A program made the translations under genes and the position numbers. From Schistosoma haematobium (lineage: Eukaryota; Platyhelminthes; Trematoda; Strigeidida; Schistosomatidae), in the NCBI RefSeq assembly GCF_000699445.3, contig NC_067200.1:10085450-10149449 (forward strand): DNA of 64,000 nt, in the 5' to 3' direction. Positions 22,795-33,372 of the stretch are shown here, in pieces; position 1 is the first letter of the stretch, and every line of letters starts with the position of its first letter. The notes beneath the pieces were generated by a model. It was not told the DNA's origin. It was given only the letters and a program-made list of their open reading frames with translations, and did not search any database.

Positions 22795-23310
22795 AATTTT
22801 AGCGCTTAAATACCCTGATACAGCCTAGATTAGAAAGAGTCGAATTTCTCTCTTGTAATGCTCTCTCATGGCAACGTGTATACAGCCACTAGCAGGGATA
22901 TCCTACTTACTGCCTTCTCGCGGAGATGGTGTTGTTTACGAAATTGAGAGGACGAAAATCGAATGTTCGGTGTTTTAACCAGGTTAGGGAGTTGGAAAGC
23001 CCTGATTCCAAACCAGTGATGTACTTGGGCTCCAGGATCCTAAGAAAACAAATGGCATATGAACCAATTATTGGTCACCGGCTACCATGAGACTACATCT
23101 CCTTACATTCCTCCATTGAGTTGTGGATTAGATCTTTAGGTCGAAGGTTGTGGGTATGGACACCTATGAGCATCACCTGCCTCGGTTTGAGTACCCTCAC
23201 ACAAATCAATAATAACTGCTACTGGCCTCATTGATAGTGTGTGGCGCGTATGTATTTGATCTCCTCTTGTACCAATGTTCATGTGTTAAAAATAACCAAA
23301 TGAATAAATG
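22795..23310 (+). repeat. Dispersed repeat C, long copy
   Basis: This copy and that at 40118-40640 share CTTAAATACCCTGATACAGC, a TTCTCGCGG block, GTGATGTACTTGGGCTCCAG, TTGGTCACCGGCTACCATGA and TGTATTTGATCTCCTCTTGT, ending near AAATAACCAAATGAATAAAT. The conserved ends give a unit of about 510 bp. No protein motif was found. Confidence 0.65.
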
Positions 23311-23483
23311 ACATTTTTAAGTTTTTATTTATAGAATTTATAGTGGGTTTTGAAATGTTTTTGACAGATCTTTTATACAGACGTACATCATATGACTCAA
23401 ACATGTTGATTAGTTATTCAGTGTTTTGCAATATTCGACCATTATGAATTATATGTCGATATATTGAGCTTCTGCGAGATACA

Positions 23484-23775
23484 CCTTACTTATATATTCG
23501 AGCCTGTTACACCTTGTGGAAATGTAAAGGCCATCCACCAGCACTCTCCACTCAACCCCGTTCTGGGTTATTCCCACTAGTTGATATTCATCCTTTTCAT
23601 ATCTGTTTCAACGTAGTGTGCTCTCTGGTCTTTCTCTTTTCCGTTTCATTTCAGGATTCCAAATTGGCGCTTGCCTTGTGATGCAATTTCATGATTTCCG
23701 TAATGTTTATCCTATTCATTTCCAGCGACTTTTCTTAATTTCCTCCTCGGCTGGAAGTTGGATACACCTTCTTGT
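23484..23775 (-). mobile_element. RTE 3' end fragment
   Basis: Reverse of the RTE 3' untranslated and C-terminal region: CACCAGCACTCTCCACTCAA, GATTCCAAATTGGCGCTTGC and TTCCAGCGACTTTTC. Heavily 5'-truncated. Confidence 0.75.
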
Positions 23776-24639
23776 AAAAAAGTATTAGTCAATCGCAGTG
23801 TGTACAATTCATACATATTTTGTCAGCTATAGCAGCTGATAATGATTATTTAGTTCAGTATAGTATATTTCATGTAGTCAATTTGATTCAACAAATTAAA
23901 CAAAACAAGAATGATATTGCTTCTTGGGAACAGCTACCTTTTGAAGTTAATGAAGAAATATAGAGCTCAATCTCCTATCAGAATGAAAATATATAAAGTA
24001 AAAAAACGTGTTTTTATCAAAATGGCATGAATAAAAATTGAAGATGACTTCAAATTTACATTCTCTGAAACAAGAATGTTACCGTTATCTGAGTAGCGTA
24101 GTATTACACCTACTGGATACCGAATATACAGAGGATACAATGGATAGCAATCTAATATTTACTGTTTTATTGCTTAAACTTGAGAAAGGAAGCCACTAAG
24201 ATGCCCATGGTTCAAACTGAAAAGCAAACAAACATATGGTGATTAGTTAGTAAGCGTCACATGAGTGAAAAGATACACAAGTTTACAGTAGAATACATCT
24301 GAAGTCCACATAGAATTATATAATATAAATGCCTAGTTATGAACACGTACTTTCATGGAGTTTTAGTGAGAAACTATAACCCATGGATATCAGATGTGAG
24401 ATAAATATTATTGATGACAGTCGACAATGGTCATATAATATCGTAAACCATAAAAACATTAGTGTTTAACATACTACTTCAAAGTAGTCGTTTCTTGATA
24501 CCCTAAAATGTTATGTTAACTTCAATTAATACGGGAAAACAATTGATAAACTCCATTTGAATTGTATCTTAACCCTTGATGATGTTCACATAGGGATTTG
24601 AATGTAGTGCTGTTTGTTTTAAGTGCTTAGTATATTATT
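23776..24639. other. Non-coding stretch
   Basis: Nothing recognisable. Confidence 0.4.
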
Positions 24640-24870
24640 CCAGAAAGATGATCATTTCTGAAAAGGGTACATAAGTGAGTGACTATCTGAACTCATTTGT
24701 TAAGTAGATAACGTGTTGATAATGAACATTAACTTAGAGATGCAGGCAAATCCAGCTGACTAATCCCAAATAGGACGAAACCCGAATCCTGGATCCCACT
24801 TGTAGCCAAATTCTATCAATTATACATAAGCTTGTGATTAAATCTGATATAGAGAATCAATAAGAAGTAC
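24640..24870 (+). repeat. Sm-alpha type repeat, ribozyme decayed
   Basis: GAGATGCAGGCAAATCCAGC at about 24737 is followed by CTGACTAA (instead of CTGACGA), AGGACGAAAC and CCTGGATCCCACT. Stem I is intact, but the CTGANGA core and the cleavage triplet (ATC) have changed. Confidence 0.65.
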
Positions 24871-25289
24871 TCTAATAAGAAGGTCAATAGATGACGATAA
24901 GAAGTGACCTAAAGGACAAGTGTATTTCCTTAGGATTAGAATGATATATACATATGAATAAGTATTTATACCATTTATTTGATGGTCCAACACATTTTAT
25001 CGTTCTCTCTTTTGTTCTTGCCCAAATAGTCGTTTGTAGGGTTAGCGCGTAGCATATCATATATCAATATCAGCTTTCAGACACCTCCCGACACAACGAA
25101 ATCGCTAGATGGTGCCAACCCTTCAAAGCATTCCAACACACTAATTGAGACTGATCAAATTTGATCGACATTATCGACAACAGGTTAATCGATAACAATT
25201 GCAAATTAAAATTAAAGTTCATTTTACGTAAAAACAACACGAAAAGTAAAACAAATATGTAAAGTACTTAATCAACGTTCTCCTGTTTT

Positions 25290-25450
25290 GTTTGAGCTAA
25301 CGACTTTTAAATAGGACGAAACGCGTGTCCTTCATTCCACTGCTAATCATCATTTACCTTTACCGATAAAGCTTATGACTTATGGCTATAATGAGGCAAT
25401 CCGTATAAGATGTCAGTTACAGTCCTTAACATCAATAGGAAAACTTAGAT
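25290..25450 (+). repeat. Sm-alpha type repeat, 3' part
   Basis: AAATAGGACGAAACGCGTGT and CATTCCACTGCTAATCATC are conserved, but CTGACGA reads CTAACGA and stem I is lost. The Sm-alpha downstream part continues to CAGTCCTTAACATCAATAGG. Confidence 0.65.
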
Positions 25451-25509
25451 GAGCAATTTAAAAATGAATTTAAAGAAGATGGTTGTGAATCAAATATGTT
25501 GTTCGATTA

Positions 25510-25755
25510 TCCGGTGAGACTATAATTTATGCATGACTGCATTACGAGGCAAACCCTAATGCGGAATCCTGAAGGGAAGCGGAAAAGAGGAAGGACAAAG
25601 CACACACTACGTCAAGAATTGGAAGCAGATATGGAAAGGATGAATAACAACTGGAAAGAGCTGGAAAAGATTGTCCAGGATAAATTTAAATAGAGAGTGC
25701 TGGTGGGTGGCCTATTCCCTCACGAAGAGTAACAGGCGTAAGTAAGTAAGTACGT
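25510..25755 (+). mobile_element. RTE 3' end fragment
   Basis: Reads on the + strand as the RTE C-terminal tail (TGCATTACGAGGCAAACCCT, an AGAGGAAGGAC block, GAATTGGAAGCAGATATGGA) through GTGCTGGTGGGTGGCCTAT to the (GTAA)n tail at about 25737-25752. This confirms the 3' terminus of the family. Confidence 0.8.
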
Positions 25756-26249
25756 AATTCTAATGAGAATTATATCACAGTGAATCTATCGTCTCAACCA
25801 TACTGTGATTACTCCTTTAACTACAGAGCACATCCCTCTGTTCCTATCGTTGTACGAATGTTCGATTCTTCATTCAATAAAGAACTATTCATTTAACAAT
25901 CGATGGTAGATTCTTTTCACTTCGAAATAAACTAACCGCTTTCTCTTATTTACAAATACATTCATTACAATAAATCATTCAGTTCATTTTTTTTTTAATA
26001 CTTTACTATATACATCACACGGGTTGTATTTCAGTGTTTCATTTACAGTAATCAATCACAATTAGTTAGCTAGTTGTAATCATGTTGAACGGAATGTTTT
26101 TTGTATCTCTCTCCACTGTGTATAGAAAGTTGATTAGTTTCACATTCATTATTGTCAATTATTTTGAAAAATTATTATAGGAATTTGACAATCGTTTATT
26201 TTTTATCAGAAAGGGGTTTTGTGGAGATTTTGAGTGACTTAATAGTTGC
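25756..26249. other. Non-coding stretch
   Basis: Nothing recognisable; a poly-T run lies near 25988. Confidence 0.4.
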
Positions 26250-26605
26250 ATTTATGAGTCAATTAAAGCTAGACCAACATGGCGGCTGTTTCTTTCAAGT
26301 ATGAGTCTCTTCAAAAGTGCACATCTACGATCCTGCTACTAGGATGTGAACCCTCTTCTGATAAAAATCATCACGTAATCACTAGTGACTAGCTTCAAGA
26401 TGAACTGCTTGAAGTACTAGGGAGAATCCGTTACCAATGGAGTCTAGTCTGTGTTGGGTGTGAAACAGTCGGTCATTAAAAATAGCTCAGCGAGACTAAC
26501 TGTCGTGTATTCGAGTCCTGAATAAGTGATCATGGATGCTCACTACTAAGCAATGCAATACTTCGATGTTTTCATCGGTGGTCTTGCTTAGATTGACTCG
26601 TGAAT
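26250..26605. repeat. tRNA-SINE foldback, degenerate
   Basis: Left arm on the minus strand (CAATTAAAGCTAGACCAAC), a body with CACTAGTGACTAGCTTCAAG and ACCAATGGAGTCTAGTC, and a right arm on the + strand (CGATGTTTTCATCGGTGGTC). tRNA-like boxes are damaged and no ribozyme core survives. Confidence 0.6.
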
Positions 26606-27094
26606 TCCATTAATTTAATATTGTTACTAGTAGAACAATACCAGTTTCCCAAACACACCAGTTTAATTAGAAAATATCTGAACATAATAGGCAATTTTAT
26701 AAAACATAGCATATATCTATGTGTGTATACATCCATGTACACACATACAAGATTGTGGTACACACGTAGTCACTAGCGTGTATGCATATAAATGCAAAGC
26801 CATCCGTGTTTGCATACTCACAGACATTTCGCTACACAAGTATATCTATATATACATATTCGTTGGCTGACATAATATGTACATTATTATATCTATTCAA
26901 CTAGTTTATCATGCATACATACTCATAAACATGATTTCAGTAGTATAAATATAGACAATAGTATATACATGTGTACACGTTTACATCCATAACAAATTAG
27001 TGAAACGTTTACTTTCTCTATTCTCTTCACTTTTCACTCAGTGTTTCTATTTACATTTTCAATTATTATGCGATTATTAATTGTTCAACGTTAA
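26606..27094. other. Non-coding stretch rich in TA/CA steps
   Basis: Alternating TATATA/CATACA segments (about 26700-26990) but no gene or recognisable element. Confidence 0.4.
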
Positions 27095-27215
27095 TGGTAA
27101 TAGTAACAGTAATAGTAGTAACAGTAATGATAGTGATAGTAATGATAGTAGTAATAATCATAGTCATAATAGTAATGGTAATGAGAATAGTCATAATAGT
27201 AATAGTAATGTCATG
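27095..27215 (+). repeat. AGTAAT/GATAGT-type simple repeat
   Basis: Imperfect tandem repetition of AGTAAT, AGTAGT and GATAGT triplet-based units. Confidence 0.8.
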
Positions 27216-27267
27216 TAGATCAGAAAAAATAATGGCAAATTAGTGAAAAGTTTATGAATGTGAGAAA

Positions 27268-27300
27268 AGAAGAAGAAGAAGAAGAAGAAGAATAAAGAAG
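27268..27300 (+). repeat. (GAA)n microsatellite
   Basis: Uninterrupted AAG/GAA triplets. A second run of the same triplet lies at about 27447-27473. Confidence 0.85.
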
Positions 27301-27589
27301 GTAGGAATAAAGTAAACGGTAATAGACAATTACATAATCATAGAAAAGTAAACAATGAGACACATTTTTTCAAAGAAAAATGTCTATTCTGATTGTTTAT
27401 TTATTTGTATATCACATTATTATATTATGAGTAGATGAATAAGAAGAACGAGAAGAAGAAGAAGAAGAAGAAAGTATAAAAGGAATGATTCTGTAATCAT
27501 TGGAGTTAATCTCATTATTGGACATAATACATGAACATACTGTTTTATCGGAATGAAAATTATAGTAACTTACTAATAGTTAAATTCAT

Positions 27590-27720
27590 ATGTTGATCTA
27601 ATTTAGAGCATCAACGTAAAACTGAGAAAAAAAACTGGATGACTATTTCGTTTTATATTAGGATTCGTCAACAGTATGAATCCAAGATCTATTTAATGTG
27701 ATTTGAATCTAAGAACTCCC
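27590..27720 (-). repeat. tRNA-SINE 3' fragment
   Basis: Minus strand SINE end with ACTGGATGACTATTTCGTTT and GGATTCGTCAACAGTATGAA. The tRNA-like part is decayed, and it directly abuts the RTE fragment at 27715. Confidence 0.5.
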
Positions 27721-27990
27721 GATAGAGGAGCATAGGCCGACAACTAGCATTCTCCAATCCACTCTGTCCTTAGCCTTCCTTTCAGTTCTATCCCATTTTT
27801 GTTCATTTTTCTCATGTTTGTCTCTATTTCTCGAAATAATTTGTTCCTTGGTCTTCCCCTCTTTCTTTGGCTTTGAGGATTCCATGTGAGGGCTTGCCTT
27901 GTGACGCAGTTGGGTGTTTTCCTCAATGTGTGTCCTTTCCAGCGCATCTTCCTAAATACTTCATCCGCTGGCATCTGGTTTGTACGTTTG
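27715..27990 (-). mobile_element. RTE 3' end fragment
   Basis: The minus frame at 27744-27974 reads the RTE C-terminal tail ([20 protein letters not shown], then an RGRPRNKLF block), a part that is cut off by a stop in the long element. The (TTAC)n tail is missing, lost at the junction with the SINE. Confidence 0.85.
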
Positions 27991-27994
27991 CTAT

Positions 27995-28240
27995 TGATGT
28001 CGACACATATAAGTAGTATATATCATCAATCTAAAGTGAAAGAGAACAAGAACAGGGAGTGATTGGTATGGAAATGAAGGAACAATGAAATCTGAAACAA
28101 TTGATGAACATTTTGTAAATGAAGTATTGACTACATGATTCCTTGATTTTTCTAAGTGATTCTGAAATTTTCCTTTCAGATACATTTGGTTGTCACCCAC
28201 TTGTGTAAGTACAAAACATTTAACGTGATTTATGAATTTT
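27995..28240 (-). repeat. Repeat family B copy
   Basis: Reverse orientation. ATATAAGTAGTATATATCAT at the terminal end, then the family blocks GAAAGAGAACAAGAACA and TTTGTAAATGAAGTATTGAC, and the CATTTGGTTGTCACCCACTT end. Confidence 0.7.
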
Positions 28241-29239
28241 TCATAATATTGTAAAAGTTCTTGAGTTTTTAATACTCTTGGAGCCATTCTACGGGGTTAG
28301 TACCGGACGTTGACCTGATTAACGGAGAAGTTCTAAGTGTAGATAGGGTTAACAACCTTATCTTGTACAAAGGAATGTTGCTAGATAAATGCTGACCAAA
28401 TATCATCTGGTTTAAAATAAATATTATTCCACTCCAACTCTTATTCTTTGCCTTCACTTCAAGCCCTAACAACATTCATGGTTTATGATAACGTCCATCA
28501 ATTGTAATTACACCCTGTGTTTATTGTATGTTCCAATATAATTAAAAACTATTTTCTGATTAGTTGATAAGTCAGTAATTTAATATGGTTGATGTATTTC
28601 ACTTGTACTATCTCAACATAATTAGATCTTTTTATCACTTTATGATAGTTAAAAGATAATTACACTATAATCATGGTTCATCATCTACTACAGTATGTTT
28701 TCAATGGAACTACAGTGTTGAGTTACATAAATAGACTTATTACTTCATCATGTGTTTTATTCAAGCTATGAAATCACTATAAGGATTTTATGGTCAACAT
28801 ATTTGATTAACTTTATTTGATTATCATTAGAAACTAGGATGTACTAGGGAGTTATTTCTTCATGGTATGCAGCTTCTCAACAGTGCTGAAGAGTAGATTA
28901 CTTAAATAAAAAAGATTTGGAATGAGTCCTATTTTTCACTGATTGTCTAGCTAAGGTTAATTCGTGATGTTCACTCTTAAATTATGAAAGGTGAAATACT
29001 AGTTAACCAACGTAACCTCTATCTGGATAGATCGCTTGATTACATTATTTTATAATTTTAACTAATGAGAGAGTTATCCTTCAAGATGGTGAAGAAGATT
29101 GATAATTCAGGCGGATTATTTCGGTGAATTTTTGTTCTCTGGGTTGGATGGTTTCATCGTGGAGCTTTCATTGTTATTTTGAAATACTGATTGGCTTATT
29201 CAAGTATAATCATGTAATACAAGTCATTTCAACAATGAC
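28241..29239. other. Non-coding stretch
   Basis: A short block at about 29120-29180 (GTTCTCTGGGTTGGATGGTT) matches repeat D (55455-55700). Otherwise nothing. Confidence 0.4.
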
Positions 29240-29405
29240 AATTTTTATGCAGACTAGAATAGTAGTTAGAAGTCTTATTTCGCACTCGGTAGCTGGACGT
29301 GCGCCTGAATCTGATCATTGATTTTCAATCTGGAACACGAACACAGTACCGTTCATTTCAAACACTACCACTTAGCTACTGAGCATAGGTAGCTACTGGA
29401 TTTTT
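29240..29405 (-). repeat. tRNA-like element of the 20360 type, degenerate
   Basis: Minus strand: TAGCTAAGTGGTAGTGTTTG (box A region), GTGTTCGTGTTCC (box B region), then CCAGCTACCGAGTGCGAAAT, which aligns with the decayed hammerhead of the 20505-20670 element. Confidence 0.45.
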
Positions 29406-29509
29406 GTCAGGAGATGAAATTTATTTTGACTCTTCCCAGAAATTTTTACGACCCCAATCGATCAATCTATTTTGGGATATATCCATCCTGTCCGGATAGC
29501 TTCAATATT

Positions 29510-29800
29510 GATAAGCCTCTAGACTGAGAAGCTAAGTGAATAATGTTATGGCGTTTGAAACAAACTATACTGGTTTAGAGCTCCAGATCGAACATCAACT
29601 CCGAGGTGCAGATACATCCAGCTGGCGAGTCCCATATAGGATGAGAAATGCAATCTATTTTCCACTCTTATCCATCACAAGTCTCTATTTAGAACGCTTT
29701 CAACTTGAAAGTAATATCCAAGCAGTTCTAACACTATGTACATATACCAAATGAGACTGATTAACTGTAGTCACAAACATCAATGGGAAGATTCAAACAA
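29510..29800 (+). repeat. Sm-alpha type repeat, ribozyme mutated
   Basis: tRNA-like head (TGGCGTTTGAAACAAACTAT), GAGGTGCAGATACATCCAGC, then CTGGCGA in place of CTGACGA, no clean GAAA, and the Sm-alpha tail (CAAATGAGACTGATTAACTG). The invariant A after CTG is lost, so no cleavage is expected. Confidence 0.65.
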
Positions 29801-30429
29801 CTAATATAAATAAATAAAACGTTTTGTTTTAATTAAATAACACATTACCATGATAACATTACGATTAATTTCATGGAAGTGAATGACCTAATTTCCCATT
29901 TCTATATTCAATGTGATAGCTGAATTCAGTTTAGTTTGATTTGAATATTCTAGCCTGATGTGTAGTTTATTATGGTCATTAAATTTTCAAACTAATCACT
30001 ATGGTTACGCAGAAACATTTACATTGAAATGTGTGTTTCTTTGCAATTTCTATGGTTTATTATTCCAATGATCGACTATCACAATTACCTTAATGTGAAA
30101 CTGAAAAGATAGTAAAAATAATTTACACCTCAGAAATGAATTACCAGGGTTCGATTCCTTTTAAAGAGAAGTAATCATGAAATTAAGAAAAAAAGATTGT
30201 TAGTAATAATTATCAATTAGCATTCAATGCTGTTTAGGTAACAGTAACGTTTCTATCTGCAAAACTGAGTTGCAATTGTTGGATTCTGAAGGAAGCATCA
30301 GCGCCGTCAAGATGGTTAACTCATTAGCATAGCATTCTGGGTCGCAAGAAACACCACCATTAATAATGGATCTCAATTGAGACATTGGGGGAGATTCAAC
30401 AAGAATATAGAAGTTAGAAACAGACGAAC
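29801..30429. other. Non-coding stretch
   Basis: Nothing recognisable. Confidence 0.4.
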
Positions 30430-31140
30430 AAAAGAGAATAAAGTCAAGGGACAGGCTGACTACACAGAAAAATACACACATGTAAAGAAGAGTACTGAAA
30501 TTGATGAGTGAAATATTTAGAAGTCCTGAAAATTGCAGCCGTAAAGGCTGCTAGAGAATAAAATACAAAAGAAGTAAGTGATGTGATCAAGGAGCTGGAA
30601 AATAAAAAGTGATATTGAAGAACGACCGGCGAAGGATAAAGAGGTTGAATCAATCACTGATGATCATGAACAGAGGAACAGGCAAGAAGAATTTACCAGC
30701 ATCTCTGGTTGTGCCAGACACTAAGCAGTACATGCAGAATTCCATACAAACAACATAAAAGCTGAATCACTGAAGTCTGATACAGAACTCGATGCAAACA
30801 TGCTGCACATTCTGTTTAGAAAAATTTGAGAGGAAGAATACGTACTGACAGACTGAAAAGAAGAGTATTTCACTGAAATTCCACGACAAATTCTCATTAG
30901 GTGTGAGAATAACAAGACGACATAAATGAACTAAAACACGAAATCTAGAATCACAAACAGTGATCAGATATGAAGTCGCAATTGATATGGAGGCTCTGAA
31001 AGAAGTAGAAAGCATTATAAATCTGAACAGTATGATTGATTAACAAAAAGAATGTGATACAGATGTGAAAGCACAGGTCGGCAAAGCAAGGCCAGCTTTC
31101 TTACAAGTAATGAACATATGGAGACTAGCAGAAAGTGCTC
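30430..31140 (+). mobile_element. RTE fragment, internally deleted
   Basis: + strand. 30440-30560 reads the linker (ADYTEKYTHVKKS), then parts of the early reverse transcriptase region, and 31030-31140 reads DVKAQVGKARPAFLQ from the C-terminal region. The catalytic FADD segment is missing and the frame is full of stops. Confidence 0.75.
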
Positions 31141-31419
31141 ACAAATCATGTCATCATGTCATTAATTTAGAAATATTGATTTTCTACTGACTAATGTCAG
31201 TAGTGTGCCATTTTTTAGGACACAATATTTGTGTAGTTTACTTGATTGACGGAGTTCAAAGTCTAGGAACTATGTTTATCGAATACACCTTACTTTTCTA
31301 TAGCTGATTATGTTATACGTTCACACTTAAAAAGAGGTACCAATATTCATAATGAAACAAACACTTTGTTAGAAACATTAAATACACTCGAAAACGTCGT
31401 TACTATTCAGTCAAGAAAA

Positions 31420-31700
31420 TCAAGCACGAGTGGGACCAATGGAATCTCTCAGTAAAATATGAGAACCATATAGTAAACACTTCATTTACAAAATGTGAAA
31501 TAAATGTCTCAATCTTTACTGCTCCTTTTGAAAATTTCAGTCAATCGTCCCAGACATCACTATGCCTGCATTTCCATACCAACTGCTTTCTATTCCCATT
31601 ATTCTCTTCTTGATTTTGTCAATCTCCAACTGCCAGATATTATATTTCTGATTCGCGTTATGTACGACTTATTTCAATCTAAGTAGCACACATCTCAGCA
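31420..31700 (+). repeat. Repeat family B copy
   Basis: GAGAACCATATAGTAAACAC, ATTTACAAAATG, GTCTCAATCTTTACTGCTCC, GATTTTGTCAATCTCCAACT and an end near GTACGACTTATTTCAATCT. The terminal palindrome is not preserved. Confidence 0.6.
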
Positions 31701-31985
31701 CTTCTAAAACTGATACTCAACTGTCATCAGTTCATTACGTGATGTCACATGTTGATGGTTGAAAACAAAAACGGTAAAATGTACACTTTAATTTGAAATA
31801 GAACTAATCACCCGGTTATCATCTATGATCACAGTATGTTTTAGCTAATTCATTCTTAAAAATAAGAAAATTCCTGAAACTCAATATATCGAAATCTTGG
31901 TTAAATGTCGACCAAGTTTCTTGTGACTTGAGTCATTCGTATATTTTATTTTGGTTAGATAATCTGTTGCATTCCTTGTATTGTG

Positions 31986-32078
31986 ATTGGTTAATATATT
32001 TTCCACATATATGATTGGTCAATCATAATTAGCCAATCACAGCAGCCAATAAAATTTCACCTATATATATATATATAA
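31986..32078 (+). promoter_or_regulatory. CCAAT-box cluster and TATA run upstream of the GPCR-like gene
   Basis: Two ATTGG motifs (31986-31990, 32014-32018) and two CCAAT motifs (32033-32037, 32046-32050) lie within 65 bp. The two central ones sit in an inverted repeat (TGATTGG and CCAATCA). A (TA)n run ending in ATATATAAAG follows at 32062-32079, 85-100 bp before the proposed start codon. CCAAT plus TATA is a classical pol II core promoter layout bound by NF-Y and TBP. Function is inferred from position and motif only; the TATA run could also be a microsatellite. Confidence 0.45.
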
Positions 32079-32106
32079 AGCTGTCAAGATATCTCCCTGT
32101 TTTGGA

Positions 32107-32154
32107 ATGGTTAATAATGATAGTGATAGTAATACATTAGTTACTAAGGCATAA
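32107..32154 (+). other. Upstream short ORF (15 codons)
   Basis: ATG at 32107 and TAA at 32152-32154, in the same frame as the main start at 32164 and only 9 nt before it. If transcription starts about 25-30 bp after the TATA run, this ATG would lie close to the cap and might be skipped; otherwise it would dampen translation of the main frame. Confidence 0.35.
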
Positions 32155-32163
32155 CATAATACT

Positions 32164-33372
32164 ATGAGTTCCCTTAATTTAGATGCAATCTATCAAGCTA
32201 AACGTTTATTCAATGATCATATCTCTTTTATATATCATAGTAATAATTATTCTGATTTAAAATTAAATGACTTACTGAATAGAAATTTGACATTATTTTG
32301 GAAAACTATGCATCAATGTTTAGATTTAAATGATCTCATACAACAACAATTGATTTTATTAAATCATTCTATCACCATAGCAACTATAAATCAAACTAGT
32401 AATTTATATACATCAACACAATTACAATCTTTATATACATGGTGTAATTTAGGTAGATCAACATGGTTTACAAATGTATTTACATTAATGCATTATAATT
32501 CATGGCAAGAGAAAGTATCTATTGAATTACAAAAAAATATTTATTACCTATTATTATTATTATTCATGAATTGTTTAAGTCTTCTAATATCTATAACAGG
32601 TATTTATCATCTATGTAAATTATCAAATAAATCTAATCAAAAGATTATGATCATAATGAGATGTCAATCTATGAGAGAAAATTATTTCCCAGCAACATGG
32701 CCATTATCATTATGGTATTGTATTATTGGTTTCTTATGGTTATTATTAATATTTGGTTTGATGATGATGATGCTGATGATGACATCACAATATTTCAATA
32801 TACATATTAGTATCCATAGTCATGATAATTATTGTCGTATATTAACTTATTTCAAAAATATATTAAGATATATACCAACATGGTTAATAAGTTTAATGTT
32901 ATGTGATCGAACTATTGGTGAATATCGTCATCGAAATCATTATTATACAATGACCATATTCTATAATCATCATCATCTTAATCATTATGATAATGATGAA
33001 TTAATAATCAATCAAAATCGATTCAATCAATTAACTCATCAATATTGTAATCAATATACTCTTAATCAATCAATCAAAAATCAATTAATCATCCCTAAAA
33101 TAATCTATAATAACAATAATGATGATGATGATGTAACATCATATGATATCAATGATCCTGATCAATATCATTCATCATCAAAAAGATCTTGTTTTCATTC
33201 ATTTCTATTATATTTGAAAAAGAAATTTTATTTTGATTGTATTCTATATGGATTAAAACAAACATCTAATAAACAATGTCCAATATTGAATAGAAACAAT
33301 GACTATGTGACATCATTCAAAGAATGTAGTAATACTACTAATAATCATGATTATCAAAATATTATTAAATGA
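32164..33372 (+). CDS. GPCR-like gene, first block: N-terminus, TM1-TM3 and long second intracellular loop
   Basis: 402 codons from the ATG. Residues 1-123: hydrophilic N-terminus with sequons at 41 (NLT), 67 (NHS) and 76 (NQT), and no obvious signal peptide. TM1 about 125-150, with Asn136. TM2 about 178-206, with a methionine run encoded by an ATG microsatellite (32758-32785). Loop with Cys224. TM3 about 225-247, ending in Cys-Asp248-Arg249-Thr. Residues 255-402 would lie in the second intracellular loop, unusually long and rich in Asn, His and Asp. The frame ends at TGA 33370-33372, and the true continuation is in another frame. The start was chosen as the first ATG of the frame after the upstream stop at 32152. 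Confidence 0.6.
   Translation: MSSLNLDAIYQAKRLFNDHISFIYHSNNYSDLKLNDLLNRNLTLFWKTMHQCLDLNDLIQQQLILLNHSITIATINQTSNLYTSTQLQSLYTWCNLGRSTWFTNVFTLMHYNSWQEKVSIELQKNIYYLLLLLFMNCLSLLISITGIYHLCKLSNKSNQKIMIIMRCQSMRENYFPATWPLSLWYCIIGFLWLLLIFGLMMMMLMMTSQYFNIHISIHSHDNYCRILTYFKNILRYIPTWLISLMLCDRTIGEYRHRNHYYTMTIFYNHHHLNHYDNDELIINQNRFNQLTHQYCNQYTLNQSIKNQLIIPKIIYNNNNDDDDVTSYDINDPDQYHSSSKRSCFHSFLLYLKKKFYFDCILYGLKQTSNKQCPILNRNNDYVTSFKECSNTTNNHDYQNIIK

Noticed and set aside
29536..29754. 72-codon + strand frame
   Set aside because: It lies entirely within a decayed Sm-alpha repeat.
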